From positions 1,364,001-1,428,000 of the forward strand of contig NZ_CP110921.1 in NCBI RefSeq assembly GCF_026247885.1: a stretch of 64,000 bases of DNA, written 5' to 3'. The notes beneath the pieces were generated by a model. The model was not told the DNA's origin. It made no database searches and worked only from the letters and a program-made list of their open reading frames with translations. A program made the position numbers and the translations under genes. Positions 39,816-47,735 of this stretch are shown here, piece by piece. This DNA is from Methylococcus mesophilus (GTDB taxonomy: Bacteria > Pseudomonadota > Gammaproteobacteria > Methylococcales > Methylococcaceae). Position 1 is the stretch's first letter; each line of letters starts with the position of its first letter.

Positions 39816-40142
39816 ATGCACACAAAAGAAACCCCAGCTCGGCGGGCGGCCGAGACTGGGGATAAGCATGTCGTCGACAACAATTTTACCACGCCTAACG
39901 TCACGTTATGCGACTACCAACGGGATGCGGTTAATGCCTGCCTGACCTCTTTCGACGATACAGCGCGGCTTGCCGCCGTGCAAAACGACCTGCGTCCTGA
40001 GCAAGTTGTAGCGTCTCTGATCAACGCCGTTGATCGTGCTATTGATGAAGGAAACAGCGCCCATGCGCGGCGCGCACTCGATGTGCTGCGGGATACTTGG
40101 CTCCCCAGACTGGCCGTTCAATGTCGAACGGAGGCGGCATGA
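39816..40142 (+). CDS. Hypothetical island protein preceding the primase
   Basis: 108 residues from an ATG with GAGGAGG seven bases upstream. No known domain is recognised. The sequence is mostly helical with LRPEQVVASLINAVDRAIDEG and HARRALDVLRDTWLPRL. It overlaps the primase-helicase start by ATGA, so it is translated with it and may act in island replication (inference from position). Confidence 0.7.
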   Translation: MHTKETPARRAAETGDKHVVDNNFTTPNVTLCDYQRDAVNACLTSFDDTARLAAVQNDLRPEQVVASLINAVDRAIDEGNSAHARRALDVLRDTWLPRLAVQCRTEAA

Positions 40143-42652
40143 GCGTGAAACTTTCAGGCCGCCCCGCCCCGCGCGAAATCGTCGAAGCGTTGAAGGCCGC
40201 GATGCTGCAAGCCGGTCTCGAGCCGCCCGCGGACATGCAGCTCGATACCCCCCGCCTCGTGCGGTATCGCGTCGGAAACGAAAAAGATCGGTCCGGTTGG
40301 TATAGGGTTCACACCGACGGAATCGCGGCCGGCGCGTTCGGTTGTTGGCGACTCGGCATCAACGAAAATTGGTGCCTGCGGCGAGAAACCGAGGTCGATC
40401 CCGCCGAATGGGCCGCGCACCTAGCCCGAATGGCCGAGCGGAAACGGGCCGAAGAAGCGGAGGAAAAGGACCGCCAGCGCCGCGCCCAGGCTCGAGCTTC
40501 GAGCTGGTTTGAACGGTCTGGAAACGCTGATCCGCAGCACCCCTATCTCTCCGCGAAACGCGTCAGCCCCCACGGCATTCGCCAGTCAGGCGACCTTTTG
40601 CTGATCCCGGCCCAAGATGTCCACGGCGCAATCTGGTCGCTCCAGACCATCGATCCGCAAGGGAGCAAGCGATTCTTGAGCGGGGGCCGGAAGCAGGGCT
40701 GCTTTTATCCCATTGGGCTGGACGACAAGCCAGAGCTGATCTTGCTGGCCGAGGGGTTCGCGACCGGCGCAACGCTTCATGAACGGACCGGCCATCCGGT
40801 TACTGTTACATTCGATGCGGGCAATCTTCAGCCGGTGGTGCTGGCACTGCGGGAACGCTACCCGCGAGCACGCGTTCTGATTTGTGGCGATAACGATCGC
40901 TTCAAAGGCACGAACACCGGGAAGGAAAAGGCCAGCGCCGCTGCCAGAGTCTTGATCGGAGGCGTGGGATGGTGCGTGCCGGATTTCGATCTTGGAGAGG
41001 CGGGTGGTGGCGAGGCTCCAGAAGGGACGGACTACAACGACCTCGATCGTTTGGGCGACAGCCTGGTCAAGCGGCAGATCGATGCGGCGGTGGAAGCACT
41101 GCGGCGGATTCGCGTGTTCGGGGGGCAACTGCCGACCGTCCTACGTCGGGCTGAGGCGGAAATTCTGTTTCAGCGCTGCGACGTATATCAACGGGCGGGG
41201 CAGCTCGTCCGCCCAGTACATACCGACAAGCCCGCGAATACGAAAGGGGTGAGAACCACCGCAGGCACGCTGGAAATTCAGCTGGTGACGCCGGAATGGC
41301 TAGCGCTGCTTTTGACGCGAATAGCTGAATGGCAAAAGTACGACGGCCGGGTAAAGGACTACGTCAACATCGATTGCCCCGAAAAAGTTGCTCGGGCGTA
41401 TCTGGCCGCTTCCGGCGAGTGGCGGGTTCCTGTGCTGCGGGGCGTGAGTGAACACCCTACCTTGCGACAGGATGGATCGTTAGTGGCCCGGCGCGGTTTT
41501 GACGATGCGAGCGGACTTTTTGTGGACTATGACGGGCCGCCGGTCCATTTGCCGCGGGCCCCGACGCTGGAGGACGCCAAGGCGGCGCTCGATGTGTTGG
41601 CGCAGCCGTTCGAGGAATTTCCGTTTGCTTCGCCCGAAGATCGGTCCGTGGCGCTCTCCGCCCTGTTGACCGGCCTCGCCCGCAAGGCCCTCCCCACAGC
41701 ACCCTTGCACGCTTTTGACGCGCCCGCGGCCGGATCGGGCAAGTCCTTGCTGGCCGATGTGATTGGGCTGATCCTGACGGGTCGGCCGGCGCCAGCAGCG
41801 AGCTATGGCCGTGACCCTGAGGAGATCCAGAAGCGGCTTTCATCCCTGTTGATGGCGGCGCCGTCCCTGATCTCGCTCGACAACATCGAACGGCCCCTGG
41901 ATGACAGCGAGACGCTCTGTTCGTTGCTTTCGCAGCAGGTCTATACCTTTAGGATTCTGGGCGCCAGCCGGGTCGTGACGGTGCCGACGAATACTCTGAT
42001 CATTGCTACGGGCAATAACCTGAGTATCCGCGGCGACCTGACGCGTAGGACGTTACTTTGCCGGATCGACGCTGGGGTGGAGAGGCCCGAGTTCAGGGAA
42101 TTCAAGCGTGATTTGAAGAGGTGGGTGCCCGAGCATAGGCACGAACTGATTATGTCCGGGCTCACCGTGCTGCGTGCCTATCACGATGAGAGTCGACCGG
42201 CTCATGGCGGGAAAGCGCTCGGGAGTTTCGAGGAATGGGATTCCTGGGTTCGCGGGGCTCTCGTCTGGTGTGGATGGGCTGATCCCGTGCGGACTCAGGC
42301 AGCGGCGGAGCAATCCGACGGCGGACGGGCCGAGCTGGAGCGGGTTGTGACGCTCTGGCGCGCCGTGCTGGGCGACAAAGCGCTGTCGGCCGCGGAGGTG
42401 ATAGAGCGGTGCGGGATGTCCTCGTGCGTCGATTTGCGTGACGCATTGCTGGAGGTCGCGGCCGATGTCCGCCATCCGGACACGATCAGTGCCCGGCGGT
42501 TGGGGCGGTGGCTGGAACGCCAGCGCGGGCGTGTGGTGTGCGGCTACCGGGTCGAGCGCCGCGACGATTCGTGCCGGAAGATTGCTGTGTGGGGTATGCA
42601 GACAATCGCCAAGGTTGACATGCCCGAAGATCGAGAGAGGTTCGAGCTATGA
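40139..42652 (+). CDS. TOPRIM primase-AAA helicase fusion (P4 alpha-like replication protein)
   Basis: 837 residues. A TOPRIM-like domain (~195-285) has LLAEGFATGATL, VTFDAGNLQPV and LICGDND. A helicase domain has Walker A (APAAGSGKSLLADVI) near residue 527, Walker B-like SLISLDNIERPL and IATGNNLSIRGDLTRR. A C-terminal region of ~200 residues carries a possible DNA-binding part. Such fusions start replication of P4-like satellites and islands. The ATG overlaps the previous stop (ATGA). A 16-bp inverted repeat just downstream may be its origin. Confidence 0.85.
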   Translation: MSVKLSGRPAPREIVEALKAAMLQAGLEPPADMQLDTPRLVRYRVGNEKDRSGWYRVHTDGIAAGAFGCWRLGINENWCLRRETEVDPAEWAAHLARMAERKRAEEAEEKDRQRRAQARASSWFERSGNADPQHPYLSAKRVSPHGIRQSGDLLLIPAQDVHGAIWSLQTIDPQGSKRFLSGGRKQGCFYPIGLDDKPELILLAEGFATGATLHERTGHPVTVTFDAGNLQPVVLALRERYPRARVLICGDNDRFKGTNTGKEKASAAARVLIGGVGWCVPDFDLGEAGGGEAPEGTDYNDLDRLGDSLVKRQIDAAVEALRRIRVFGGQLPTVLRRAEAEILFQRCDVYQRAGQLVRPVHTDKPANTKGVRTTAGTLEIQLVTPEWLALLLTRIAEWQKYDGRVKDYVNIDCPEKVARAYLAASGEWRVPVLRGVSEHPTLRQDGSLVARRGFDDASGLFVDYDGPPVHLPRAPTLEDAKAALDVLAQPFEEFPFASPEDRSVALSALLTGLARKALPTAPLHAFDAPAAGSGKSLLADVIGLILTGRPAPAASYGRDPEEIQKRLSSLLMAAPSLISLDNIERPLDDSETLCSLLSQQVYTFRILGASRVVTVPTNTLIIATGNNLSIRGDLTRRTLLCRIDAGVERPEFREFKRDLKRWVPEHRHELIMSGLTVLRAYHDESRPAHGGKALGSFEEWDSWVRGALVWCGWADPVRTQAAAEQSDGGRAELERVVTLWRAVLGDKALSAAEVIERCGMSSCVDLRDALLEVAADVRHPDTISARRLGRWLERQRGRVVCGYRVERRDDSCRKIAVWGMQTIAKVDMPEDRERFEL

Positions 42653-42666
42653 GCCTCCTCCTTACG

Positions 42667-42779
42667 GGGTTTACGGGGTTTCTTTTATCTTTTCCTACTA
42701 TCGCGGAAAACTGTCAGAGAAGAGATGTTGGCAAATTAAACAAAGGGACAGGAAATCTTGATCGAAACCCCGTAAACCC
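42667..42779. repeat. 16-bp perfect inverted repeat flanking an AT-rich spacer; candidate replication origin
   Basis: GGGTTTACGGGGTTTC at 42667-42682 has its exact reverse complement at 42764-42779, 81 bases apart. The left arm is itself a tandem of TTACGGGGT units. The spacer is AT-rich compared with the island, and the region directly follows the primase-helicase gene. Paired repeats around an AT-rich stretch suit an origin or a regulatory loop. Confidence 0.45.
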
Positions 42780-42806
42780 GGAAAGCCTTCGAGCGGTGTT
42801 CCGACC

Positions 42807-43396
42807 ATGAATGCCGCTTCGAACCTCCTACAAACGCTGGCGCGCCGGGGTGTCCGGATCGGCATTTCCGGGGACAGGCTCACGGTGGACGCGCCGCCGG
42901 GCATTTTGACGGACGAGGACCGCGAGGCGTTGGTGCGTCACAAGGCTGGATTGGTGACAGCCTTGCTCAACACCAATGCAGGTCCAGCAAACAAACCCTT
43001 GCCCGACGCTCTGGTTCGGGCCGCTCTGCGCCTCTGCGCCTCTGCGCCGCCCATAGCGACGGCCCCGAGGCGCAACGGCAGATGCTGGAGGATCTGGCGG
43101 GATACCCGGCGGACAGGCACGAGTGGCTGACCGATTACCTCAACGTTGCGGCCGATGCGCTCGCCGCTGGGCCCGATCAGGACGACCGCCGCACCTGTAC
43201 CCAATGTCTGAACTTCCGACGCAGAGACGGTGCGTGCCTGGCGGCAAGGCGCGACGAGCTGCCCAATACGGCCCGAAGTTACCGACCTCTTCCCGACACG
43301 CTTCGCCGCTGCGAGCGGTATCGCCCTCAAGCCGAGGATGTGGACCCCAGCCCAGGGTATGAGCGCTGGCCGGGCTTAACCTTTGGAGATCCATGA
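42807..43396 (+). pseudogene. TubC-docking-like/Cys-rich island protein split by an 8-bp repeat frameshift
   Basis: The first part (42807 on; NLLQTLARRGVRIGISGDRL) resembles TubC N-terminal docking-related proteins of mobile islands. The natural continuation (QMLEDLAGYPADRHEW ... CTQCLNFRRRDGACLAARR) lies in another frame ending at 43396. Three perfect copies of CTCTGCGC stand at the switch (43024-43047). Removing one copy joins the frames exactly, giving about 193 codons. As given, the first frame ends at 43130. It may be broken or phase-variable. Confidence 0.65.
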
Positions 43397-43810
43397 ATGA
43401 TTTCAGCGTTGTGTAGCGGCGTGGTCGTGCGCGACCCGCAGACCAAGCAGACCCGCACCGGGAACTCGTTCGTTTCGTTGCTCGTGTCTTCTCCTATGGG
43501 GGGCGACCAGTCCCAGCTACTGAACGTGACGGGCTTCGACAGCGACGTATGCCGCGTGCTTGGCGGTCTTCGTAAGGGCGATGCCGTGACCGTTTCGGGG
43601 CGGGTTTCCCTGGGCGTGTATGAGGGACAGAACGGTCCGCAAGTGTCGGTGCAATTGACGGCCAACCGGGTCATGTCCTTGGTAGAGGCCGCCGCGAAAC
43701 CGAGAACGCGGGCGGGCAAACCGGGGGAGACCCGGACGGGCCGGGAGTTCGATCCGCGGCAGGTGTATTCGGCGCCAGAGTCGGAAATGAACGATGAGAT
43801 TCTCTTTTGA
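43397..43810 (+). CDS. Single-stranded DNA-binding protein (OB-fold, island type)
   Basis: 137 residues: GVVVRDPQTKQTRTGNSFVS, VTGFDSDVCRVLGGLRKGDA and VSGRVSLGVYEGQNGPQ fit an SSB-like OB fold. The tail MNDEILF is acidic and ends in Phe, like the SSB tip (DDIPF) that recruits partner proteins. It begins directly after the preceding reading frame and belongs to the replication module with the primase-helicase. Confidence 0.85.
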   Translation: MISALCSGVVVRDPQTKQTRTGNSFVSLLVSSPMGGDQSQLLNVTGFDSDVCRVLGGLRKGDAVTVSGRVSLGVYEGQNGPQVSVQLTANRVMSLVEAAAKPRTRAGKPGETRTGREFDPRQVYSAPESEMNDEILF

Positions 43811-43931
43811 GACGTCGGACCGCGCGTGTGCCGGGATGTGTGCCAAGCGGTTTTGCCCGAAGGTGCCCGGCTGTCCGACTGGCAAAACCCTAGAGGAGAT
43901 GTACGTAAATGAGAAACCAAGTGAACGATAG
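43794..43931 (+). CDS. Small cysteine-bearing protein overlapping the ssb end
   Basis: 45 residues (MRFSFETSDRACAGMCAKRF at the start) with four Cys in CX3CX4CX6C spacing, which could bind zinc. It overlaps the last 17 bases of ssb and so could be coupled to it. The ribosome site is weak. No family is recognised, and it competes with the overlapping small frame at 43909. Confidence 0.38.
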   Translation: MRFSFETSDRACAGMCAKRFCPKVPGCPTGKTLEEMYVNEKPSER

Positions 43932-44070
43932 GAAGGCATGGCGTTTGCGGCTGCCGCGTTGGGTGTTAGTTATGCAGCTTGAGACCAAAGACATGTTGAT
44001 CTCCGCGCTACAGGAAGACATTCGGGAATTGGAGCAAAAGCTCAAGAAGAAGGAGGCAGGTATCGAGTAA
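43909..44070 (+). CDS. Small hypothetical protein with coiled-coil end
   Basis: 53 residues from ATG 43909 with AGAGGAG about ten bases upstream. The second half, DMLISALQEDIRELEQKLKK, is a clear helical heptad stretch with a basic end. It overlaps the Cys-bearing small frame. No family is recognised. Confidence 0.42.
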   Translation: MRNQVNDRKAWRLRLPRWVLVMQLETKDMLISALQEDIRELEQKLKKKEAGIE

Positions 44071-44264
44071 GTAAGAGGTTATAACGTTACAAAATCAGAG
44101 AAATGAAGAGGGGGGGTATCCCCAAGACAATGGAGAAATGACAGATGTTGAGCAAGATCATAAACATAGCTTTCGAATCACTGGCGTGTGGCGGGTTTTA
44201 GATTGCGGATTCCGGCTGGACCTACGCGCTTTGGCCGCACCGCTTCGGCTCGGCGAGGGATTGC

Positions 44265-44636
44265 ATGGCGAACTTCAACCTCGCCGAGATCGCGTTGGCG
44301 CTGAAGTCGAAGCGGCCGGGACTGAAGTACGTTCGGGCGGAGATCGCAGGGCGTGAAGTGCTGATCGTCGCAGCAAGCCTGGTGCAGTTGGGCGAGCGGA
44401 TCGAGCACGTCATCGGCCAGCCGGTGGGCAAGCTGCTGCCGGCCGAGCCGCCGGCCCGGAAGTTTGAGCCCGCACCTTCGCCGCGGCTGGTATCGGTCGT
44501 GGACTGGTCGGGATTCGACCCGGTGAAGTTCGCGGAGTCCTTGCCCGTCCACGACTGTGCGGCGCGGCCTGAAGGGTTGGCGAAGATCGAGGCCTTCCGT
44601 GCCTACCAGGCCGAACAGCCTGCGGAGGCCGCATGA
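44265..44636 (+). CDS. Hypothetical island protein (123 aa)
   Basis: 123 residues from ATG with GAGGGA seven bases upstream. It opens MANFNLAEIALALKSKRPGL and later has VDWSGFDPVKFAESLP. No known domain is recognised. Its stop overlaps the next start (ATGA), so it is translated with the 241-aa gene. The region 44071-44264 before it holds no convincing gene. Confidence 0.65.
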   Translation: MANFNLAEIALALKSKRPGLKYVRAEIAGREVLIVAASLVQLGERIEHVIGQPVGKLLPAEPPARKFEPAPSPRLVSVVDWSGFDPVKFAESLPVHDCAARPEGLAKIEAFRAYQAEQPAEAA

Positions 44637-45358
44637 ACGCCATGGTGGAAGACTTTTTGACACCGGCCGAGCGGTTGGCCTTGCGGGAAGATGAGGCCGA
44701 GGTCCTGGACGATCTGCGGGCGCTGGCGGAAGGCGAGGATGAGGGTGCCGCCGAAGTGTCGCGTTCGGCGTTCGATCCCGCACTCCTGAGCCGGATACCG
44801 GTCGCGGACCTGGAAATGCTGGAAGGGCAAATTCGTGAGGCGGAGACACTTCGGGAGGGGATCGAGGCGGCCTACGAGGCTGGTGATCTGGAACTGAGCC
44901 ATGCGGAGTACCGGGCGAAAATGCGTGACATCGATGCGCGGCTGATGACGTTGAGCGAGGAACGGGCGGAGGCGCGAATGATCGGCCGATTCCAGCAGCA
45001 GGCCTTGCGTGACGACTGGCAGCGTCAAATCGACGTGGTACGGCAGGAAGCGCGGGCGCTGGGGTTGGACCTGAAGCCGGGCAGCGAGCAGGAAGCCCAG
45101 TGGGATCGGTGCGTCAAGTTCCTGGGCAGTGATCCCGCCAACACGGACAAGGATGGCCGGTGGTTTCTGCAAGAAGCCTTGCGCATGGTGGCGGCGCGTC
45201 ATGGTGCGGGCGACGGCGCCGAGGCCGGGCATCGCGGTGCAGTAGCGCGCGAACACGATGGGCGCTCGCCGAATCTGGACCGTCTCAGCGGGCTGGCGCT
45301 GGAGCGCGCTCTGGCCCGGCTCAGTCCGGAGGAGGCTGACGCCTGGCTGGAAAGCTAG
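44633..45358 (+). CDS. Hypothetical acidic coiled-coil island protein (241 aa)
   Basis: 241 residues, acidic near the N-terminus (REDEAEVLDDLRALAEGEDE) with a long helical central part (~60-150, e.g. MRDIDARLMTLSEERAEARM). No catalytic motif or known family is recognised. It is coupled to the previous gene by an ATGA overlap and is followed by a strong terminator. Confidence 0.65.
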   Translation: MNAMVEDFLTPAERLALREDEAEVLDDLRALAEGEDEGAAEVSRSAFDPALLSRIPVADLEMLEGQIREAETLREGIEAAYEAGDLELSHAEYRAKMRDIDARLMTLSEERAEARMIGRFQQQALRDDWQRQIDVVRQEARALGLDLKPGSEQEAQWDRCVKFLGSDPANTDKDGRWFLQEALRMVAARHGAGDGAEAGHRGAVAREHDGRSPNLDRLSGLALERALARLSPEEADAWLES

Positions 45359-45370
45359 CCTGCCACTCAC

Positions 45371-45402
45371 CCGCCCTGCAAGCGGTTGCAGGGCGGTTTT
45401 CT
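45371..45402 (+). terminator. Rho-independent terminator after the 241-aa gene
   Basis: CCGCCCTGCAA pairs with TTGCAGGGCGG (11 bp) around a short loop, followed by TTTTCTT. It ends the ssb-to-241-aa transcript, so the J-domain gene downstream needs its own promoter or read-through. Confidence 0.88.
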
Positions 45403-45421
45403 TACCTTATCGGGGGAGCGC

Positions 45422-46168
45422 GTGAGCCGGAACAAGTACCACGGGCGGTTTGCCCTGGAGCGATACCGCGGCTACTGGCTTTGGGCGGTGCAGCGGCGGG
45501 AAGTGCTCCAGCGGCCGTACCCGAAGGTCATGGCGTGCGGGCGCACCGATACGGAGGATGAGGCCTATGGCCAGATCGCCGCGGTGCTGGCGGGGCTGGA
45601 GTTCGGGGCCATCACTGGCGGGTGGGCGCCGTCCTGGGCCAAGGTGCGGGATCATCTCCGCGCGGAAGGGGAAAAGCGGCGCTGCGAGGGTTCTAGGGCT
45701 TGGGCGGCGTTCAAGGCGGAGCGAGGGCCGCGAGGCCTGGCGGCACTCACGGAGACCGGCCGGCGGTTCCTGGCCGGCTGGGAGGCGGAGTTGCGGCACC
45801 AGGCGGCGGACGTCGACTGGCTGGAGTTCTTGCGCTTCTGCCTGGACACCGAGCGTAACCCGGCTGACAAGTCGGAGGAAATCTTACGGGCGTTTCGCCG
45901 CTGGCGGATCGATCAGATTTCGGCGCAGGCGGAAGCCGAGGCGGCCTTCCGGCGCGGCCAAGCCGGGGAGCGGGCCGGCTTTGGCTTGGGTCTGGCAGTG
46001 CACCAGCGGCAGGTGGACTTGCAAGTGCTGGGATTGCCGGCGGGCGCGGAGCCGGCGGCGATCAAGACGGCCTGGCGGCGGCTGGCGATGCGGCTGCACC
46101 CGGACCGGGGCGGCGATCATCAGTCCTTCACGCGGGCGAAGGCGGCTTATGAACGGTTGATGGGGTGA
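45422..46168 (+). CDS. J-domain (DnaJ-like) island protein
   Basis: 248 residues from GTG 45422 (preceded by GGGGGAG). I reject the earlier in-frame ATG because it lies inside the terminator. The last ~55 residues form a J domain: VLGLPAGAEPAAIKTAWRRL, then MRLHPDRGGDHQSFTRAKAA with the HPD motif. The N-terminal part (~1-180) has no recognised fold. A J domain recruits host DnaK, perhaps to remodel replication proteins (inference). Confidence 0.78.
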   Translation: MSRNKYHGRFALERYRGYWLWAVQRREVLQRPYPKVMACGRTDTEDEAYGQIAAVLAGLEFGAITGGWAPSWAKVRDHLRAEGEKRRCEGSRAWAAFKAERGPRGLAALTETGRRFLAGWEAELRHQAADVDWLEFLRFCLDTERNPADKSEEILRAFRRWRIDQISAQAEAEAAFRRGQAGERAGFGLGLAVHQRQVDLQVLGLPAGAEPAAIKTAWRRLAMRLHPDRGGDHQSFTRAKAAYERLMG

Positions 46169-46171
46169 CCG

Positions 46172-46378
46172 ATGCAGACTGAGGTGATCCAAGCCATTAC
46201 GCTGCTTCAACAGGCCAAGCAGCTCGATCAGGCGGCCCAGGAGGCGCGCTACGCGGCGTGCTGGTTGCTTGCAGCCTGTGATGGCTGGACGATACAGAAA
46301 GCGGCGGAGCGGGCCGGCTGTAGCAAGGACGGACTGGCGCGGTTGGTGCGGGGCATTGCCGGCGGGATGGAGGATTGA
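46172..46378 (+). CDS. Small HTH-like island protein
   Basis: 68 residues. DGWTIQKAAERAGCSKDGLARL reads like a helix-turn-helix preceded by a helical arm (QAITLLQQAKQLDQAAQEAR). It follows the J-domain gene by three bases, so it is probably co-translated. It may be a small DNA-binding regulator; the family is not known to me. Confidence 0.55.
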   Translation: MQTEVIQAITLLQQAKQLDQAAQEARYAACWLLAACDGWTIQKAAERAGCSKDGLARLVRGIAGGMED

Positions 46379-46408
46379 TTGACCCTTCCGCAGAGACGGC
46401 GGTATGCT
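46379..46408 (+). promoter_or_regulatory. Sigma70-type promoter for the downstream small RNA
   Basis: TTGACC at 46379-46384 and TATGCT at 46403-46408 are separated by 18 bases. A start near 46415 would put the structured RNA immediately downstream. Confidence 0.6.
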
Positions 46409-46414
46409 CCGCTC

Positions 46415-46487
46415 AACGCCCCGCGTGGCAGCGCTCCTCTTTGGGCAAGTAGAGCCCACTGTATTGAGAACCACGCGGGGCTTTTTT
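46415..46487 (+). ncRNA. Candidate island small RNA with terminal stem and T-run
   Basis: GCCCCGCGTGG (46418-46428) pairs perfectly with CCACGCGGGGC (46471-46481), followed by TTTTTT. The 42-base interior carries GGGC/GCCC as a second hairpin. With the promoter just upstream it forms a self-contained ~73-nt transcription unit and no reading frame fits it. It may be an antisense or regulatory RNA of the island. It could also be a plain terminator of the previous genes. Confidence 0.55.
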
Positions 46488-46617
46488 GCGTCTGTGGCTT
46501 CGTCAGAAGCCCGTGACGACGCGTTTGGCGGATACTCTAATTCCCTTGCTCCTCCGCCGCGCTCTCCCTTCTCCTGCCCTTTTGCTCGTCGTCGCCAGGC
46601 TCGGCGCTCCGGCTACG

Positions 46618-46914
46618 TCAGTCGTCCGAATCAAACCCCATGTCCCGCTTCATCCGGTTGAGCCCGCCGGGGTCGTTCATGTCGAAGTCGTTGCGGCGAA
46701 TGGTGTAGTTGGGGGCGGTGGCTTCGCGCAAGTTGGCCGATCCCGGCAGGGTGCGGTAGATCGTGGTGCTCCCCGCAAGTTCCTGAACGGCGTAGCCCGG
46801 CTGGGTGGCGTCCTGAACGCCGGTTCCCGGGATGTTGGGCAGGATGTAGGCGGTGTCGGCGCCGGCGGCTGTCGTAACCAGCGCCAGCGCGGCAAGGTGG
46901 ATTTGGATTTTCAT
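46618..46914 (-). CDS. Small secreted hypothetical protein
   Basis: 98 residues with a signal peptide (MKIQIHLAALALVTTAAGA) and a mature part DTAYILPNIPGTG ... DMNDPGGLNRMKRDMGFDSDD. No family is recognised. GGAGA stands 12 bases upstream. Its ATG overlaps the stop of the BrnA-like gene (ATGA), so the two are co-translated. A role in the periplasm is all that can be said. Confidence 0.6.
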   Translation of the reverse strand: MKIQIHLAALALVTTAAGADTAYILPNIPGTGVQDATQPGYAVQELAGSTTIYRTLPGSANLREATAPNYTIRRNDFDMNDPGGLNRMKRDMGFDSDD

Positions 46915-47333
46915 GCGGGGTCTCCGGCGGTCTTGGGGCCGCTCCCGAGTCTGAGCGGCAATTCTGGTTTTCTGACAGAGTGCAGCAAGATCAAAAGGTT
47001 GAGGGAACAAGGCGGTCCGGCCTTCGATGTGCCGTGTGCTCTGCCCTGGTGCAGCTCTTCCCGGATCGTTTCCCGCACCACCTCGGCCAGCGTGAGACCC
47101 TGGGCGAACTGCCACAGCGCTTCATTCATCAGCGTTTGGTAGTTGCCGCCTGCCATCTCCGCCCGCGCCTTGAACACGGCCAGGGTGTCATTGTCCACCC
47201 GGATGGTGATGCGGGACTTGCCTCCATGCTCGGCTTGCAGCCGCGCCAGGTGCGGGACTTCCCGGACGGGTTTGGCGTCGGTGAAGTCCATATCGGCGTA
47301 GCGGTCATATTTCGGGCCGGAATTGTTGCGCAT
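46911..47333 (-). CDS. BrnA-like/ribbon-helix-helix antitoxin without a toxin partner
   Basis: 140 residues from MRNNSGPKYDRYADMDF. The core SRITIRVDNDTLAVFKARAE, then NYQTLMNEALWQFAQG, matches BrnA-type antitoxins. About 40 residues after REEL look unrelated to the family. BrnT toxin would normally precede it, but none is visible on either side; a secreted protein gene is coupled downstream instead. It may be an orphan regulator. Confidence 0.65.
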   Translation of the reverse strand: MRNNSGPKYDRYADMDFTDAKPVREVPHLARLQAEHGGKSRITIRVDNDTLAVFKARAEMAGGNYQTLMNEALWQFAQGLTLAEVVRETIREELHQGRAHGTSKAGPPCSLNLLILLHSVRKPELPLRLGSGPKTAGDPA

Positions 47334-47504
47334 GTAGCGGCGCGTTGGCCTCGTGGGGCTGACCGGTGTCAAGGCAGGCGATAGGCCAGAGTTTGCGGAG
47401 CGTGACCGCGCAGCGCTCCGGGGAAGCCCTTGATTCAATCCCAGCGCCATTGCCAGCGTCTTCGGCTATTCCCTCGCTCCCTGCCCTGCTGCTACACTCT
47501 GAGC

Positions 47505-47584
47505 CGTTCCCTGGACGCATCCAGGGCCGGGCGTGGAAACCCGGTTGACTCTGGCGCACCCAGCGCCATGACAGGCGCTTTTTT
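47505..47584 (+). ncRNA. Candidate small RNA with three consecutive hairpins
   Basis: Three stems lie in a row: CCCTGGA/TCCAGGG (47509-47526, loop CGCA), CCGGG/CCCGG (47527-47544) and AGCGCC/GGCGCT (47562-47579) followed by T6. TACACT at 47493-47498 could be the -10 box; no good -35 is seen. No reading frame fits. It sits in the 400-base gap between the divergent BrnA-like gene and a small-gene operon. It may be a regulatory RNA or a leader. Confidence 0.5.
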
Positions 47585-47735
47585 GTGCCTGTCGTTTTCC
47601 CATGGCGGGCGGTGCGGGGCACGGTTCGTCCGTGGCCGGTCCCAGAGTCCGGTTTTCCACCCCCGTATCGTCCGTCACCATTGCACCGTGGAAAGTGCCG
47701 GTGACGGTCTCCAACCTCAACTCTGGAGCCACACC

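Noticed and set aside
42807-43130. Treating the first frame as a complete 107-aa gene
   Set aside because: Its last ~30 residues read as out-of-frame sequence, while the other frame gives a coherent continuation.
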